64,000 nucleotides of DNA from Neopestalotiopsis rosae (Eukaryota; Ascomycota; Sordariomycetes; Amphisphaeriales; Sporocadaceae): contig JALGAS010000006.1 in the NCBI GenBank assembly GCA_023078685.1, forward strand, positions 1,426,001 through 1,490,000, written 5' to 3'. Within the stretch, counting starts at the first letter, position 1; every line of letters begins with the position of its first letter. Of this stretch, positions 48,716-61,000 are shown piece after piece. The position numbers were made by a program, and so were the translations under genes. The notes beneath the pieces were generated by a model. The model made no database searches. It was given only the letters and a program-made list of their open reading frames with translations, and was not told the DNA's origin.

Positions 48716-50666
48716 AGACCGACAGGTTCTCGGTGCTACACTCCCCTGCCGACGACGCTATTTTTACCACCGTTCAGACCTGTACCCGGCAATGGTGCTC
48801 TAGTCGAGAAGATCGGACTTGTTTACGGTGAAACATGAGAAAAGGACTCTAATATTCATCTCCGACAATGGTCTATTCACCTGTTGGAGAATTAATCCAT
48901 GATGCAGGGACATTCAGATACCATGTTCATTATTTTCTCTGCTATTCCCCGCATGGCGTTCAGGTTACATTCGTATTTTCGACTCTGTGCGATGCTGGGT
49001 TTGGCCTCCCTCAAACCCACCCCTTGTGTGTGTGCGACCCCTTTGGTTGCAAGACACACCGTTTTGTTTTTGCCGATCGCGCTCCTCAGAAGCGAGTGGG
49101 CACTTGGACGATGGAGAGCCACCTGAGCAGTGGGGTCCGTTCGAACGTGTTGCCGTCATAATCTGCTTATGAGGCGAACATGTCCGAAAATTCACAACCG
49201 GTTTTTTCATGCAACTTTTGTGCACTGGGTGGACTTTCTACTTAATATGGAAGTTATTCCTCAACTTACGTTAATCACCAGTTGGTATCTACTCTGTTGT
49301 TTTATTGGAATCACAACATGAATGGACGAATTGTTTGGTACCGTGGTATTCATGGGCGTACCTCAGAAACCCCATTAATTTATCGGCAACATTGGCCGTC
49401 GCAAGTCCGACCACGCACAGCAAAGAAGAAGCATCATTGGTGTATGGAGTATGGTGGCAGGTTTTCAACTCAAGAAACTTTTGATACTACCAAACAATAA
49501 ACACAACAGCTCAATACCATTTCTCTTTTACAACAGATTATCGGCCATGTGAAGATCAAATAGAACCCCACGTGTTCCATGTCTCCTGCACTGGGAATGT
49601 CTCCTCTCCCCTTTTTGACTTTCAGATTAAGGTTTCATGGCTTGGTTTGCTTGGACCGATGGGGCGCACTCTGCCTAGGGACTATATATACTGGTGGGTT
49701 TTCGTTTGACACCATGTCTAATGTTAACTTGCGCCATCTGAATTCTTTTTTTGTTTCTTCGGTGACCAGAAGAAATCATTTGCACTGGCAGTTTCTATTT
49801 CTTCGTAGCAACCACCAAGCTGTTTGATTGTCTTGTTACTCCTCCCATTCGTGTCGCCCGCTTAGAGTCAGAAGATAAGTAGATAGGCGAGGAATCTAAT
49901 GTATTTCCAGGCACCATTGATCCGTTGTGGCATTGTACCGAGATGGATATTGTCGGCTTATTTCCAGGGAAACCCAGGAGTTAAAAACAAATATTGTAAT
50001 ACAAAGCCCGAGAAGTGCCAAGTTTCCTTGGCTACCCCAGCGGTCACTCTGTAGAACTGGAATACAAGGAAGGAAGACTCTTTGATCCTTCTCTGATGCT
50101 TCAATTGAGTTCCCACATATTGACTTGCGTAGTTTCGAACAATTCCATCTTTTCTGTTTTAAATTTGTGACTCGGTCGCCGATGTTAATTCTTTCCTTGT
50201 ACTCCCAGAATACATCTTTACCGAATATAGTAGCGCCAGAGAGTGTTGATCAGATAGAAATCACCCATCAATTAGAGAAGGGCATCGTCATTCGACACAA
50301 TATCCAGCTTTGGAATAAATACAAGTTAATCACCCGTGAATTCGAAAAATCTAGTCGGCACTGCAGGAATCGTCAACAAGATGTTGACATGGCATGGGGA
50401 TGATGGGGTGCTCACCCATCCATACTCCGAAGCGCGCGGGGTCTGGTGCCGACGCCCAACTCCGAAAACGAGCAGCCCGCCGCCCTATCTATAGCTTGTA
50501 TTATTCCGCATGCTAACATGAACATGAACTATTCTTAGCCTGTCAACCTAAACGACCAGATACTTTGTCACATCAGTTGAGCCATACAAACCACGGCCAA
50601 GGAAACAATACCTCACTGCATTGCCGTCTGCAAACGGACTTTCTTGCCTACGCCGAACAACAAACA
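48716..50666. other. Intergenic region between SIR2 and the serine hydrolase gene
   Basis: 1.95 kb with no supported gene. Short frames (up to about 97 codons) lie on both strands without coding character. It is AT-rich towards the hydrolase gene. Confidence 0.5.
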
Positions 50667-52582
50667 ATGCAGCAGCGCCTTCGGGGCCTCCGGGTCTTGG
50701 CGCTATCGCTGCTATGGGCTACCGCGGCTCTCGCGACGGAGACGCAGAAGGTATTGTCGTCGAGTGATGGTGAGAAACGAAACCCTCTCGATTCAAAGTT
50801 CGAACAATTTGCACTCGGCTTGCTGGATGAGTGGCATGTTCCTGGGATGTCCATTGCCGTTGTGGATGGGGATGAGACTTGGGCGGCGGTGAGTGTGTAA
50901 CTTTCTTTGGAAACGAAGTGCGTATGACTTGACTATTGGAGACTCGATGAACAAGAAGAGGATGATATTTGATACCATCCACGATGGTTTCCATAAATCT
51001 CACCACTTTTGGAGATGTTCCAGTACTTTTCATACGAACAGAATTGATTGCTCATTGTATCTTATAAATGTAATTGTGTCAAAAAGACTAACACGAACTC
51101 TAGGGCTATGGCAGTGCAACTTTTCCTTCCACTCCAGCAACACCGTCAACTCTCTACTATGCCGGGAGCACCACCAAGGCATTTACCGCAGCTATAATCT
51201 CCCTGCTCATCGACTCGGGCAACTTCTCGGGCCTGGGCTGGCGGACGCCGCTCGCGTCGCTGATCCGCGACGACTTTGTCCTCATGCCCGAGTACAGCTG
51301 GGCCCAGGAGCACCTGACGCTCGAGGACGCCATGTCGCACCGGACGGGCTTCCCCCGGCACGACAAATCCCTAGGGACGCAGTACGGGGACCACCGGGCC
51401 ACCGTGGCCGACCTGACCCGGTCGCTGCGCCACCTGCCCATGGTCGCCGAGCCCCGGACCGACTTTCGCTACTGCAACCTCTTGTGGATGGTCGTGTCCC
51501 ACGCCGCCGAGGTGCTGGCGGGCGGCGCCTGGCTCGGCGACCTCATGCGCGACCTCATCTGGCGGCCCCTCGGCATGGACTCGACCTACTTCTCCCGCGA
51601 CGACGCCCTGGCCGGTCCCGAGCACCTCGCCAGAGGCTACTACTGGGACTACCAGGGCAGCACTGGCGGCTACACCGAGGTCCCCTTTCAGGGCCTGCGC
51701 GAAGGCAGCGGCGCCGGCGCCGTCATCAGCAGCGTGCTCGACTATACCCGCTGGCTGCGCTGCCTGCTGGACGAGGCGGCGCCCCTCTCCAAGTCGGGCC
51801 ACGCGGCGGTCAAGACGCCGCGCGTCACACCCGCTGGCGGCTCCTTTGGCTGGGACGCCGCCCCGAGCTATGCGCTGGGCTGGTGGACGACGACGTACCG
51901 GGGTCACCAAATCTTCTACCACAGCGGCGGCATGCTGGCGCACGGCGCCAATGTCTGGTTCTTTCCGCAGCTGCGCTACGGCGTCGTGGCCATGGGGAAC
52001 ACGGCCCTCACGAGTAACTTGGTTGATACTCTGCTGGGGTTCCGGCTGATGGACGACCGGCTGGGCATCCCGGAGGGGGAGAGATATGATAGACGGGCCT
52101 AGTAAGTTGCAATTTCCCATCAAAACACTTCCTCGATAGATGTGCTGATTCTGCTGCTTCCCTTCAGTGCTGAAAAGACCCTCCATGGTGTGCTACACCA
52201 GTTCGACAAGGTAGTGGAGGATCTCTATCCGGACCGGGCAAACCCGCCAGTGCCCCCAGCATTGCCTCTGGAGGAGTACACGGGGGTATACTTTCACCCC
52301 GGATACCTCAACATGACTATTGAGGTCGTTGGTAACGAAAGAGACCAGCAGCTCCGGGCCGTGCGTGACGACTTTGTGTGGCCAATGACCTTTGACTATG
52401 TCCACGTCTCGGGCGAGTACTGGGTCATCCTTATTGATATGAAGGACACGCCGAATAAACTCAATGGACAGGTGGCCAAGGCCGAGTTCCGTCTAGGACC
52501 GGACGGCAAGGTGAGTGGGCTGATTGCTGAGTTCATGGAAGAGGGAAGCGAAGGCATTGTTACATTTGAAAAGGTAGCGTAG
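50667..52582 (+). CDS. Secreted class C beta-lactamase-like serine hydrolase
   Basis: Serine beta-lactamase/penicillin-binding-protein fold hydrolase; fungal members act as esterases or peptidases on varied substrates. Exons 50667-50888, 51104-52101 and 52168-52582 give 544 residues. A signal peptide covers residues 1 to about 23 (LRVLALSLLWATAALA). The active-site set is complete: SxxK as S96-T-T-K99, YxN as Y197-C-N199, and an HSG triad at H347 in place of KTG, as in family VIII-type esterases. A C-terminal lipocalin-like DUF3471-type domain starts near residue 435 (PLEEYTGVYFHPGYLNMTIEV). Exon 2 is very GC-rich with C/G-ending codons, unlike the AT-rich flanks. The ATG at 50667 is chosen since the upstream frame opens with TTG. 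The 215-nt first intron is long for this window. An AATAAA motif follows the stop at about 52606. Confidence 0.92.
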
Positions 52583-53683
52583 GCACAAGTCAAGAAGTGT
52601 ATGAAATAAAATATCGTCTAGGTAACGTGAATGTATATTCATGATGAATCTATATAGCAAGAAAAAGACCATGGACATGGATGAATTGAATTCTACGCAG
52701 CAAGACACCAGCCTCGGGCGATATCTCATGTGCCTCAATGGTCTGGATCTTAGCTTTGTAGGAAACAACTCCTTCCTCGTCGGCTGGTATGGTTGCAAGA
52801 CAGACATGGCTGCAGCCAAGTAAATCGAGCAAGTCCCTACAACTTTCGAACAATGTTAGCAATGATGCATGACATGGTCGAGCAAAGGAATTGATGAAAT
52901 GAAGTTCAAGTCAGACTGTTGAGCTTGATTTATTAAGAAGTCCACATGGAAGATTAGGTTGGCCGTTCTTAAGAAGTAGGTGTCATCATGAAAAAAAAAG
53001 GAAGCCACGAGAAGTCATGGCAAGTGCGCAGAGAATGCGAGGGGATGAGCTTACCAAAAATAAGAGATACTGTGAGCAAGGTGAGTATGTTCATGTACAA
53101 ACGAACTCATGAATTCGCAGCTCTAGACTGCAGCGTAGACAAACATTGTTTACAGTCGTTGCAATATGGAAAAGTGCAAAAATAAAGATTGGCGCGCTGG
53201 GCCGAGTTTTGTAGTGAGGGTTTGAAAACGGAAAAAATCAACGGCGCCAAAAGTTTTGTGACCTTCCAAGGTCTGAGTGGTCACCCGCCGCCCGGCCACG
53301 TGATCTTTGAAAAAGACCCGCTTTCGCTCGAGTTGCCCAAAGCCAGAATTCCGACCGCCCATTCGCCCGCATCCCAATTCGCTGGAATTGATTGGACCGG
53401 GCCCCAAAGCTCTCCTCAATTGCTCAACGACAAGTCGTCCGTCCGTCCCTCTCCAGAGCTGCGCCAGTTTCTCTGCCTTTGTCGCAGCTTCGATCGCCAC
53501 ACGTCAATTCGACCTCGACAACAACGAATATCATCACACACGCCGCCCAAACTCCGGAATTCGCGCAACCCGCTGACTCCGGATTATTCTGTGGGCATAG
53601 ACGAATTAGAAATTCGAGCAAGTCCAATTCTCGAAAAACACCAACACATACACGAAAAAGAACACACATACACACACACAACC
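52583..53683. other. Intergenic region before the ESSS subunit gene
   Basis: 1.1 kb. The first part is AT-rich, the 3' end of the hydrolase gene. The last 450 bases are CA/CT-rich leader of the complex I gene, ending with a CACACA run before the start codon. No other gene is seen. Confidence 0.5.
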
Positions 53684-54283
53684 ATGCCCGCCGTTCGCCC
53701 GCAAACCGCCGTCCGGGCGACCCGCGCCCTGGCGAGCACCTCGTCCTCGCAGCAGTCGGCCCGCGCATTCTCGGCCACCAGCGCCCAGAAAGCCAGCCAC
53801 GGCCCCCAGTACGACCCCCCGTCCGGCTGGCTGTTTGGCGTCAAGCCCGGCGAGAAGTACCAGAACGAAGGCTGGGAGAAGCCCTTCTTCTACGGCTTCT
53901 GCGGCTCCATTGTCTTGGCTGCCATTGCCTACGGCTTCAAGCCCGACACCTCGTGAGTTTACCCGTGAAGCAGATGTGCTGCTTGCTCTTTCGTTATTAT
54001 TACGTCAGATCTTGCGATGGGGGAGCTAGGTTGGCATTCATTGGGAATGGGAGGGATGATGTCTTCTCATGGCGATGCCAACAGAGCTACTCGAGAAGGA
54101 TACCGATGAACATGGGTATCTCTCGAGCATTGTCCCGATGCATCTCACATCCAAGCCCATACGCTATTGATTTACCAAAACCATATGCTAACTATCTCAA
54201 ACAGGATACAGACATGGGCACTCGAGGAGGCTCGCAGGAGGTTAGAAGCCGAGGGTATCTTGGAGGACCCCGAGAAGAAATAA
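53684..54283 (+). CDS. NADH:ubiquinone oxidoreductase ESSS subunit (NDUFB11 homologue)
   Basis: Small accessory membrane-arm subunit of mitochondrial complex I (ESSS/NDUFB11 family). Exons 53684-53952 and 54205-54283 give 115 residues. The N-terminus (about 35 residues) is rich in Arg, Ala, Ser and Thr without acids, a typical matrix-targeting presequence. The mature part has YDPPSGWLFGVKPGEKY, then one membrane helix (FYGFCGSIVLAAIAYGF) and the C-terminal helix TWALEEARRRLEAEG after the intron. The 252-nt intron joins TC to G in phase 2 and restores the family C-terminus, so the second exon, though only 79 nt, is reliable. Longer overlapping frames across this locus have no homology. Confidence 0.9.
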
Positions 54284-55306
54284 AGAGGCACCTCCAACGC
54301 CCAAACCAAATCAGAGCAAAGATGGGTTCTTTCCACATCAGCACCAGCACCATCTTCATCTTGAAGCAGATGGACCTGTATGAGCTGAGACACGAAAGCC
54401 CCCAAGTTCTACGTATGGAAGGAAAGCGAATATTTGATCACCCGAAAGAAAATACGAGAAAGAAAATGGCCGCGGACCTCCCATCTGTACATGAAACCTC
54501 TGCCAGAAAAAAAAAACAACTACAAACATTATGTTTTATTTTTATCGTAAACTTTTCCTTTGTCACGTTTGAGGCTCGAGCCTCTTATTCCATGAGTCGA
54601 AGAAGGAAAGGGGAAGAGAGGGTTTCTTTCAGAAGAAAGGATACTTAGAGAGAGAAGGGAATGGCAGCATCACATCATAGACATAGGAGGCAGCTCCCGA
54701 GTTTAGATCCGGGAAGTGGCTGACTTGGTTTGCTGGTCCGAAAATATGATTTTTATTCTTCATTGCTATAAATAGTCTTGAATCCAATTTCATGACGATG
54801 AAAACGTAGACCCGAGTGGTGATGACTTGGTCTCTTGCTCCTTGGCGAGGAGGAACATTGGTGAGAATACGACGAAACACCAATGACCCAAGATGAGTCA
54901 CGAGAGGCTGCCTTGTCACACTCTGCCCCGGATGAGCGTGACCGGCGGGGTCTTGGAGTCCTCTTACCTCAAGAGGGCAGATTGGGATATACTTCAGAAT
55001 TCTTCAGTTGGCACGTACTTCTTTTACTTACTATTCTTGATGTCATGGAAAATATTACAGACTGGCAAAGAAAAACATGAGTAAAAACCTGTTATTCTGA
55101 TTATAGATGGAATATTCTGAATGTTCAGGTAAATTAAGCACAAATCGCCGCTTGTTTCTACATCATCTCGTTCTAGTCCGGGTATAATAGATTGAACCAG
55201 TAAGCTCAGACCTCACTTTTTTCGCTGTCTAAGCAACGCCGTTTTGTATATCCGTCTTGCTTTCCTTCGCTTTCCGCTTTGTCAAAGAAACGAGCTCTTT
55301 CTCTCT
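54284..55306. other. Convergent 3' intergenic region
   Basis: About 1 kb between the ESSS subunit stop (+) and the aminotransferase stop (-). No gene is seen. Confidence 0.5.
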
Positions 55307-56614
55307 CTAGCAAGGGTGGCTCCACTGGTGGTCGGGCTCGTCACCGTACTGGATAGCCTCCATCCAGCCCTTCATTCTCAGGGCGATCTCACCAGACTCC
55401 TCGAGGTCGCTGAGGCCGCAGTCGACGAGCTGGCCCTTCCAGCTGATCTTGCGGACGGGGCTGACAATGGCGGCGGTACCCGCACCAAAGGCCTCAATCA
55501 TGCGGCCCTCGGCCGAGGCCTCGGCGAGCTCCTTCATGGTGTACTTGCGCTCAATGATGTTCCAGCCCTCGGGGCCGAGCTTCTCGCGGGCCAGAGCCAG
55601 GATGGAGTCGCGGGTGACGCCCTCGAGGATGGTGCCGTCGAGCGGGGCGGTCAGGAGCTCCTTCTGGCCCGTCTCCTTGTTCTTGAGGGCGACGAACATG
55701 TTCATGGTGCCGACCTCGGTGACGTACTCCTCCTCGCCAAAGAGCCACAGGTTCTGCTGGAAGCCGCGGCTGGCGGCCTCGAGCTGGGGCAGGATGCAGG
55801 GGGCGTAGTTGGCGCCGAGCTTCTTGTCGCCGACGCCGCCGGGCCAGGCGCGCACGGCGTAGTCGGTGGCCTCGAGGGAGACGGCCTTGAAGCCCGTGGG
55901 GTAGTAGGGGCCGACGGGACTGGCGATGACGTACAGCAGGGCGCTGCCGGGCGGGCCAACTCCCAGAGTCTTTTGCGTGCCAATCATGGTCGGGCGGAGG
56001 TAGAGCGAGTAGCCGCGCTCGTTGGGAATGAACTTCTCCTCGAGCTTGGCGAACTTGGCAATCAGCTCAATGAGGGCGGTGGGCTCAAAGGTGGGCAGGG
56101 CGATGCGGGCCGAGGACTTGTTGAAGCGCTCCATGTTCTTGTCTGGGCGGAAGAGGCGCACATTGCCCGACTTGTCCTTGTAGGCCTTCATGCCCTCGAA
56201 GCACTCAAAGGCATAGTGGAAGACACAGGTGGCGGGGTCGAGCGAGAGGTTCTGGTAAGGTGCAATCTTGGGCTCCAACCAACCGTCTTGTTGTGTCCAT
56301 TCTATCGTGAGCATGTGTTCTGTTTGGAAATGCTGTTAGTCAACTGGTCTCATCTCTTGGAAGCAGGTCCCAACCCTCTTACCTGTGAATTCTCTGCCAA
56401 ACACGAGCGACTTGGGGTCGCTCGGGGTCCTGGGCGAGGACGTCTTTGTGATGCTGAGCTTTGTAGGGTCGATGCCGACAGGCTTCGAAGTAGAAGCGGC
56501 CTTTGGCTGGATGCTGTAGCATCTCGAAGCCTGGGACGAGGCCAGGGGAAGCAATTGGCGAGCTGCAGGAGCTCTGAGAGCCCTCCCGGCTCTTGGGAGT
56601 ACCTGTCGCAACAT
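55307..56614 (-). CDS. Mitochondrial branched-chain amino acid aminotransferase
   Basis: PLP enzyme (BCAT, Bat1 type) that interconverts Leu, Ile and Val with their keto acids using 2-oxoglutarate/glutamate. Exons 56614-56383 and 56319-55307 give 414 residues. The N-terminus (LRQVLPRAGRALRAPAARQ) is a clear mitochondrial presequence. The fold-type IV signature is complete: FECFEGMKAYK, RLFRPDKNMERFN, LYLRPTMIGT, the PLP lysine K244 in GDKKLGANYAP, EVGTMNMF and GTILEGVTRDSIL. The 63-nt intron has a GTAAGA donor, a TGACTAAC branch and an AACAG acceptor. The upstream region contains a Gcn4/CPC1-type site and a Leu3-type site, listed separately, which fits its pathway. Strong GC3 bias produces a long antisense open frame (55244-56680) that is not a gene. 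Confidence 0.95.
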
Positions 56615-56773
56615 AGTTTCGTGGCTTTTTGGGTTTATATCTTAATCGAAGACCTGGGTTTCAGCAGACAGCAGGTATGAGAACGGAGTTGTAAGTGCTC
56701 TGGAGTGGAATGCAGTTACAGAAATGCACACGAGAGGATCGAGAAGAAGCAATAAAAGGTAACACGAATCAAT

Positions 56774-56780
56774 TGAGTCA
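56774..56780. promoter_or_regulatory. Candidate Gcn4/CPC1 (CpcA) site in the BCAT promoter
   Basis: TGAGTCA, a perfect TGASTCA general-amino-acid-control site, 160-166 bases upstream of the BCAT start. Such 7-mers occur several times by chance in 64 kb; the support is its place in the promoter of an amino-acid biosynthesis gene. Confidence 0.5.
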
Positions 56781-56814
56781 CGCAAACCGAATTGCAACAG
56801 TAAGCTGAAGGGGA

Positions 56815-56824
56815 ACGGTGCCGG
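56815..56824. promoter_or_regulatory. Candidate Leu3/LeuB site in the BCAT promoter
   Basis: ACGGTGCCGG matches the Leu3 consensus CCGGNNCCGG at all fixed positions but the first, and contains the core CGG-NN-CCG. It lies about 205 bases upstream of the BCAT start and 34 bases beyond the Gcn4-type site. Leu3 controls branched-chain amino acid genes in yeast and Aspergillus. Confidence 0.45.
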
Positions 56825-58091
56825 TATCGTGATGGGAAAATAATTAGATGGAACGCCGCTAAAGCGAGCACAGCAGCGGTGTCGGAGGACGTCGGTTGCT
56901 GCCGATGTGGACTAGAATGGACCCCTTTTGGGGATATCGGGGTGCATCGCACCAACTTGCAGCCAATGAGCTTGATCAGAGACGTCAGCTATGTGTCTCG
57001 ACTCTGGAGTCAAGGTACGGGCCAGAGTCCAGCCAGTGCCTGGCCATAGCGGGTGTCTGGTTGCTCAGGTATGTACGAGCTATGGTCAATGCTAAAATCA
57101 ATGCCCGATATCTGTACCTGGTTTGCCATTGTTCGAGTCAACGTCCAAAGAAACTGATCGGGACAGTCGCTCATCATGACGAACGACCTCATTGTTGTCT
57201 CTCCCTCATTGATGCTTACTCGGAAGCTGAGGAGAATCAAGACGAGAGAGCACAGAGGAATCGGGGTAATTATACACATTTGCACATCAGTCGAGTCGGC
57301 TGTAGAGTGCCATACATAGGTAGCATCAGCATCAGTTACAGGACAGGACCCCCCAAACCCCACTCAGTCAGCGTCTCCAATTCCCAAGGTGTATCACTTT
57401 TTGCGCCAGCGGGTTGTAAATGGAACAAAAGTCAAAAAGACGGCTGCGATTGGGACAATAAAACAAAATTACACCTGTCATCTTTTTCTATAGTCCCTCG
57501 TCTGACTTGTTACACCCCAGTGTTTTGGGAGAAAAGTCTTGCCTGGCTTACTCAGAATCAATTGCGATTATTACTTCGACTGAGAGCGCGCTTGTCTCGG
57601 AGCTGGGCAACATTGAACTCGAACCGCGAACGATAGCGATAGCGCGAGATCAAGCCATCAATCGCGATTTCAGGGGCGCGACCTGACTGCACGACAGCAA
57701 CTCGACACGCGACCTTTCACAAGGCAGTGATCCTAAAAGGAGACCTTGTGTGTTGGAGACGAGCCATTTCCAATTGCTGACCTAGCCTGGCTTGCAGCAT
57801 ACGATAAACTCGGAAGAGCTAGGAAAGGAGCTCTAGATACTTTGCGATTGGGCTACGTATCTTATTGTGGCCCAAAGCTCAAGCTACCCAAAGTCGCAAC
57901 ACGACCAACACAAGACCCGTCGTGGTTCCCGTACCCTCGAAGGCGATGATCCTGGAGCTGGTCGAAAGGTGCTAGAGCATCCTGCGCAACCGTGTCGAAG
58001 GCATTGCGCACTCTTCTCTATCATATACAGATAATACGAACAAAAACCCGCCGAAAGTCCTGTGCGCGCGTGCCGCCACCGCCGAGACATC

Positions 58092-61000
58092 ATGTTTTCC
58101 TCGCTTAAAAGCTCATTTACCTCGAATATATCGAGCAATTATTCAGTTTCGACGAGTGTGACTTCGACGGCCGGCCCGTGGAAGATATACGATGCCACAT
58201 CGAAAAAGACCAAGAAACCTTACTCCGTCTTCGTCTTTGATAGGAAATCACTCGACTCCCATGGCAACTCCTTGGGCCGATCAAGCGCGAGCGCCTTCAA
58301 GAGAGCAACAGAAGAAGTTGTCGAGCGACTGAAGAAGGAAGTATCGTGTCTCGCGAGATTACGGCATCCCAGCGTACTGGAATTAGTCGAGCCAATCGAA
58401 GAGACGAGAGGAGGCGGGTTGCAATTCGTAACTGAGGCTGTGACTGCTTCTTTGAGCGCTCTACTGGCTGAAAAGGATGACCAAGAAAGAGGCGGAGGCG
58501 TTAATGGCCGCTCGAGCCGTTATGTTACGGAGAGTCCCGACGGAACAAGGCGCAGGAGAGAGCTCGAGATTGATGAGCTAGAGATTCAAAAGGGATTGCT
58601 GCAAGTCAGCAAGGCACTCGAATTCCTTCACGAAAATGCTGGCCTGGCACACGGAAACTTGACCCCTGATGCCATTTTGGTCAATGCCAAGTCGGACTGG
58701 AAGATCAGCGGTCTTGCTTTCTGCAGTCCACCAGAAGGCTCGACCAAGCCAACTTCAGTACAACCCATCAGCCTGTCGGAAGCCCTCAACCTGGATCCTC
58801 GCCTTCCTAGACATGTGCAACTTAATCTCGACTTTACTTCACCAGACTTTGTTCTAGACAACAACCTCACCACGTCTGCCGACATGTTCTCACTTGGTCT
58901 CTTGTGTGTTGCTTTATATAATTCGCCACACCAGTCCCCAATTGAGTGCCATTCGAGCGTGTCTACGTACAAGAGAGCTTTTAGCTCATCTTCAACTGTA
59001 CCATCAGCTTCGAACAACTTTCTTTCCAAACGGCCTCTTCCAAGAGAGCTTGCAAACTATGTTTTACCGAGGCTCATCACGCGGAGACCTGCCCAGCGCA
59101 TGACCGCCAAGGAGTTCCAGGACAGCGAGTATTTCGACAACATTCTAGTTTCAACTATCAGATTCTTGGATACGTTTCCAGCAAAAACGCCAGGCGAGAA
59201 GCAATCGTTTATGAAAGGGTTGAATAAGGTCTTACCTTCTTTCCCCAAGTCGGTCATGGAGAGGAAACTTTTGCCTGCCTTGCTAGAAGAACTCAAGGAC
59301 AAGGAACTCCTGTCATTGATCTTGCAAAATGTCTTCAAAATTGTCGAGCTACTCCCATCTGGCAAACGGCCCTTTAGCGACTTGGTCAGGCCACGGCTCA
59401 AAGAGATTTTTGTCACGAATGTCAAGAAGGAGCAAGCACAGGAAAAGGATCCGGCTCGAGATGCAGGTCTCATGATGGTACTTGAAAATACTGACACAAT
59501 TGCTGCCAACTGCTCCGGCAAGGAATTTAAAGATGGTACGTCTCTGCATGTTTTTTCAACCATGTTATGGTGCTGATTGTCTTAGATATCTTGCCAATCC
59601 TCATGACGGCGGTCGAGTCGCCGACGCCAGCTTTGGTCGATGTGGCCATGCGTGGGCTGCCAGCAATTTTGCCGATTCTGGATTTTAGCACTATCAAGAA
59701 CGAACTCTTCCCAGTCATTGCAACAGTTTTTAGTAGGACAAACAGTCTTGCCATCAAAGTGCGGGGACTGCAGGCTTTTGCCATTCTATGTGGTGGATCG
59801 TCCCATCCAGAGAACCAAGGCGACGGCCTGGATGGTTTGAGCGGCGAAAGGAAGAAGAAGACATCGTCATCCAGTGCTCTTGACAAGTACACGATGCAAG
59901 AAAAAATTATACCACTGATCAAAGCGATCAAGACAAAAGAGCCTGCCGTCATGGTGGCGGCCCTCAATGTCTTGAGAGTGATAGGTGACGTGGCCGACGC
60001 GGAGTTTGTGGCAATGGACATTCTGCCAATTCTTTGGAACATGAGCTTGGGACCGTTGCTTGACTTGAAGCAATTCCAGACTTTCATGGAATTGATCAAG
60101 TCCCTCTCCAGGAGAGTCGAGGACGAACAGACTAAGAAACTTCAGGAACTTGGTGCCGGCACGAGCAGCAAACCTTTGGAGAATGAGGATTTCATGGCAT
60201 TTGGAGGCATTACAGGAACACAGTTCGACTCGGGTACCAATGGTGCTTCTGCCGACGATTTCGAGCGTTTGGTCAAGGGAAGAGTTAGCCCCAGCCTACA
60301 CTCGAGCAATCCCATGGATTCTGGTGGTTGGGATTCCGGGCCATCGAGAGCAGCATCGCCGCCAGCCAAGTCTACAACCCCGGCGTTTTCGTGGTCGACA
60401 CCAAGTCCTACAGCGACAGCAGCAGCAGCCCCAGCAAGCGCCTTTGCTCCACCGAAGCCACAGTCCTCGTTTAGAACCGTCACTCCTGACCTGGCCAATA
60501 TCCAGCCCCTCTCGCCCTCTTCGACTCAATTCTCCCAACCACTGCAGCCTTCCAACACCATGAGCCCAGCTTCGGCAGGACCCGCCAACCCGTGGGCCTC
60601 GACAACGCCGGTGGCCGCTGCAGCCTCCAACCCGTGGGCTTCATCCTCCGCAACCGCAAATCCAATGTCACCACCGACAACGTCCATGGCCGGCATGGGC
60701 CTGAACCAGCAGCGGCCTGGCTTGCAATCCAGTCTCTCATCCTTTTCGCTGGCACCACCACCGACTGCGGGCACACCATCTTCTTCGTCATCCTTTAGCC
60801 TGCCGAAACCCCCAGGTGGATCGCAAATGGGCGGCGCGACCCCATCCTTTGGCCAGTCCGCAAGCTTTGGCGGCATGAGCAGCAACAACACCATGATGGG
60901 CGGCATGAACAGTATGAACAATAGCATGGGCGGCGGCGGCATGATGAACAACAGCATGAATAGCATGAACAGCATGATGGCGCCGATAAAGCCCATGGGC

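Larger units (their letters stand above)
56615..58091. other. Divergent promoter region of the BCAT and SCYL2-like genes
   Basis: 1.48 kb. The BCAT-proximal side has the amino-acid-control sites. A 246-codon frame at 56896-57636 (+) begins at TTG, is rich in Trp, Cys and Arg, and has no homology I recognise; I treat it as chance. The last 450 bases are the presumed leader of the SCYL2-like gene. Confidence 0.5.

Noticed and set aside
51371..52186. 271-codon open frame opposite the serine hydrolase
   Set aside because: Antisense shadow of a GC-rich exon; the sense frame has all catalytic motifs.
53392..54648. 418-codon frame overlapping the complex I ESSS subunit
   Set aside because: A different frame from the well-recognised ESSS exons, Arg/Pro-rich and running through the intron; chance frame.
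55244..56680. 478-codon open frame on the + strand opposite the aminotransferase
   Set aside because: It is a shadow caused by the GC-rich third positions of the BCAT gene; it has Leu/Gly/Ala/Val-repeat composition and no domain, and BCAT is unmistakable on the other strand.
56896..57636. 246-codon frame in the BCAT/SCYL2 promoter region
   Set aside because: Starts at TTG, is rich in Trp, Cys and Arg, has no homology I recognise and lies in a divergent promoter; a chance open frame is likelier.
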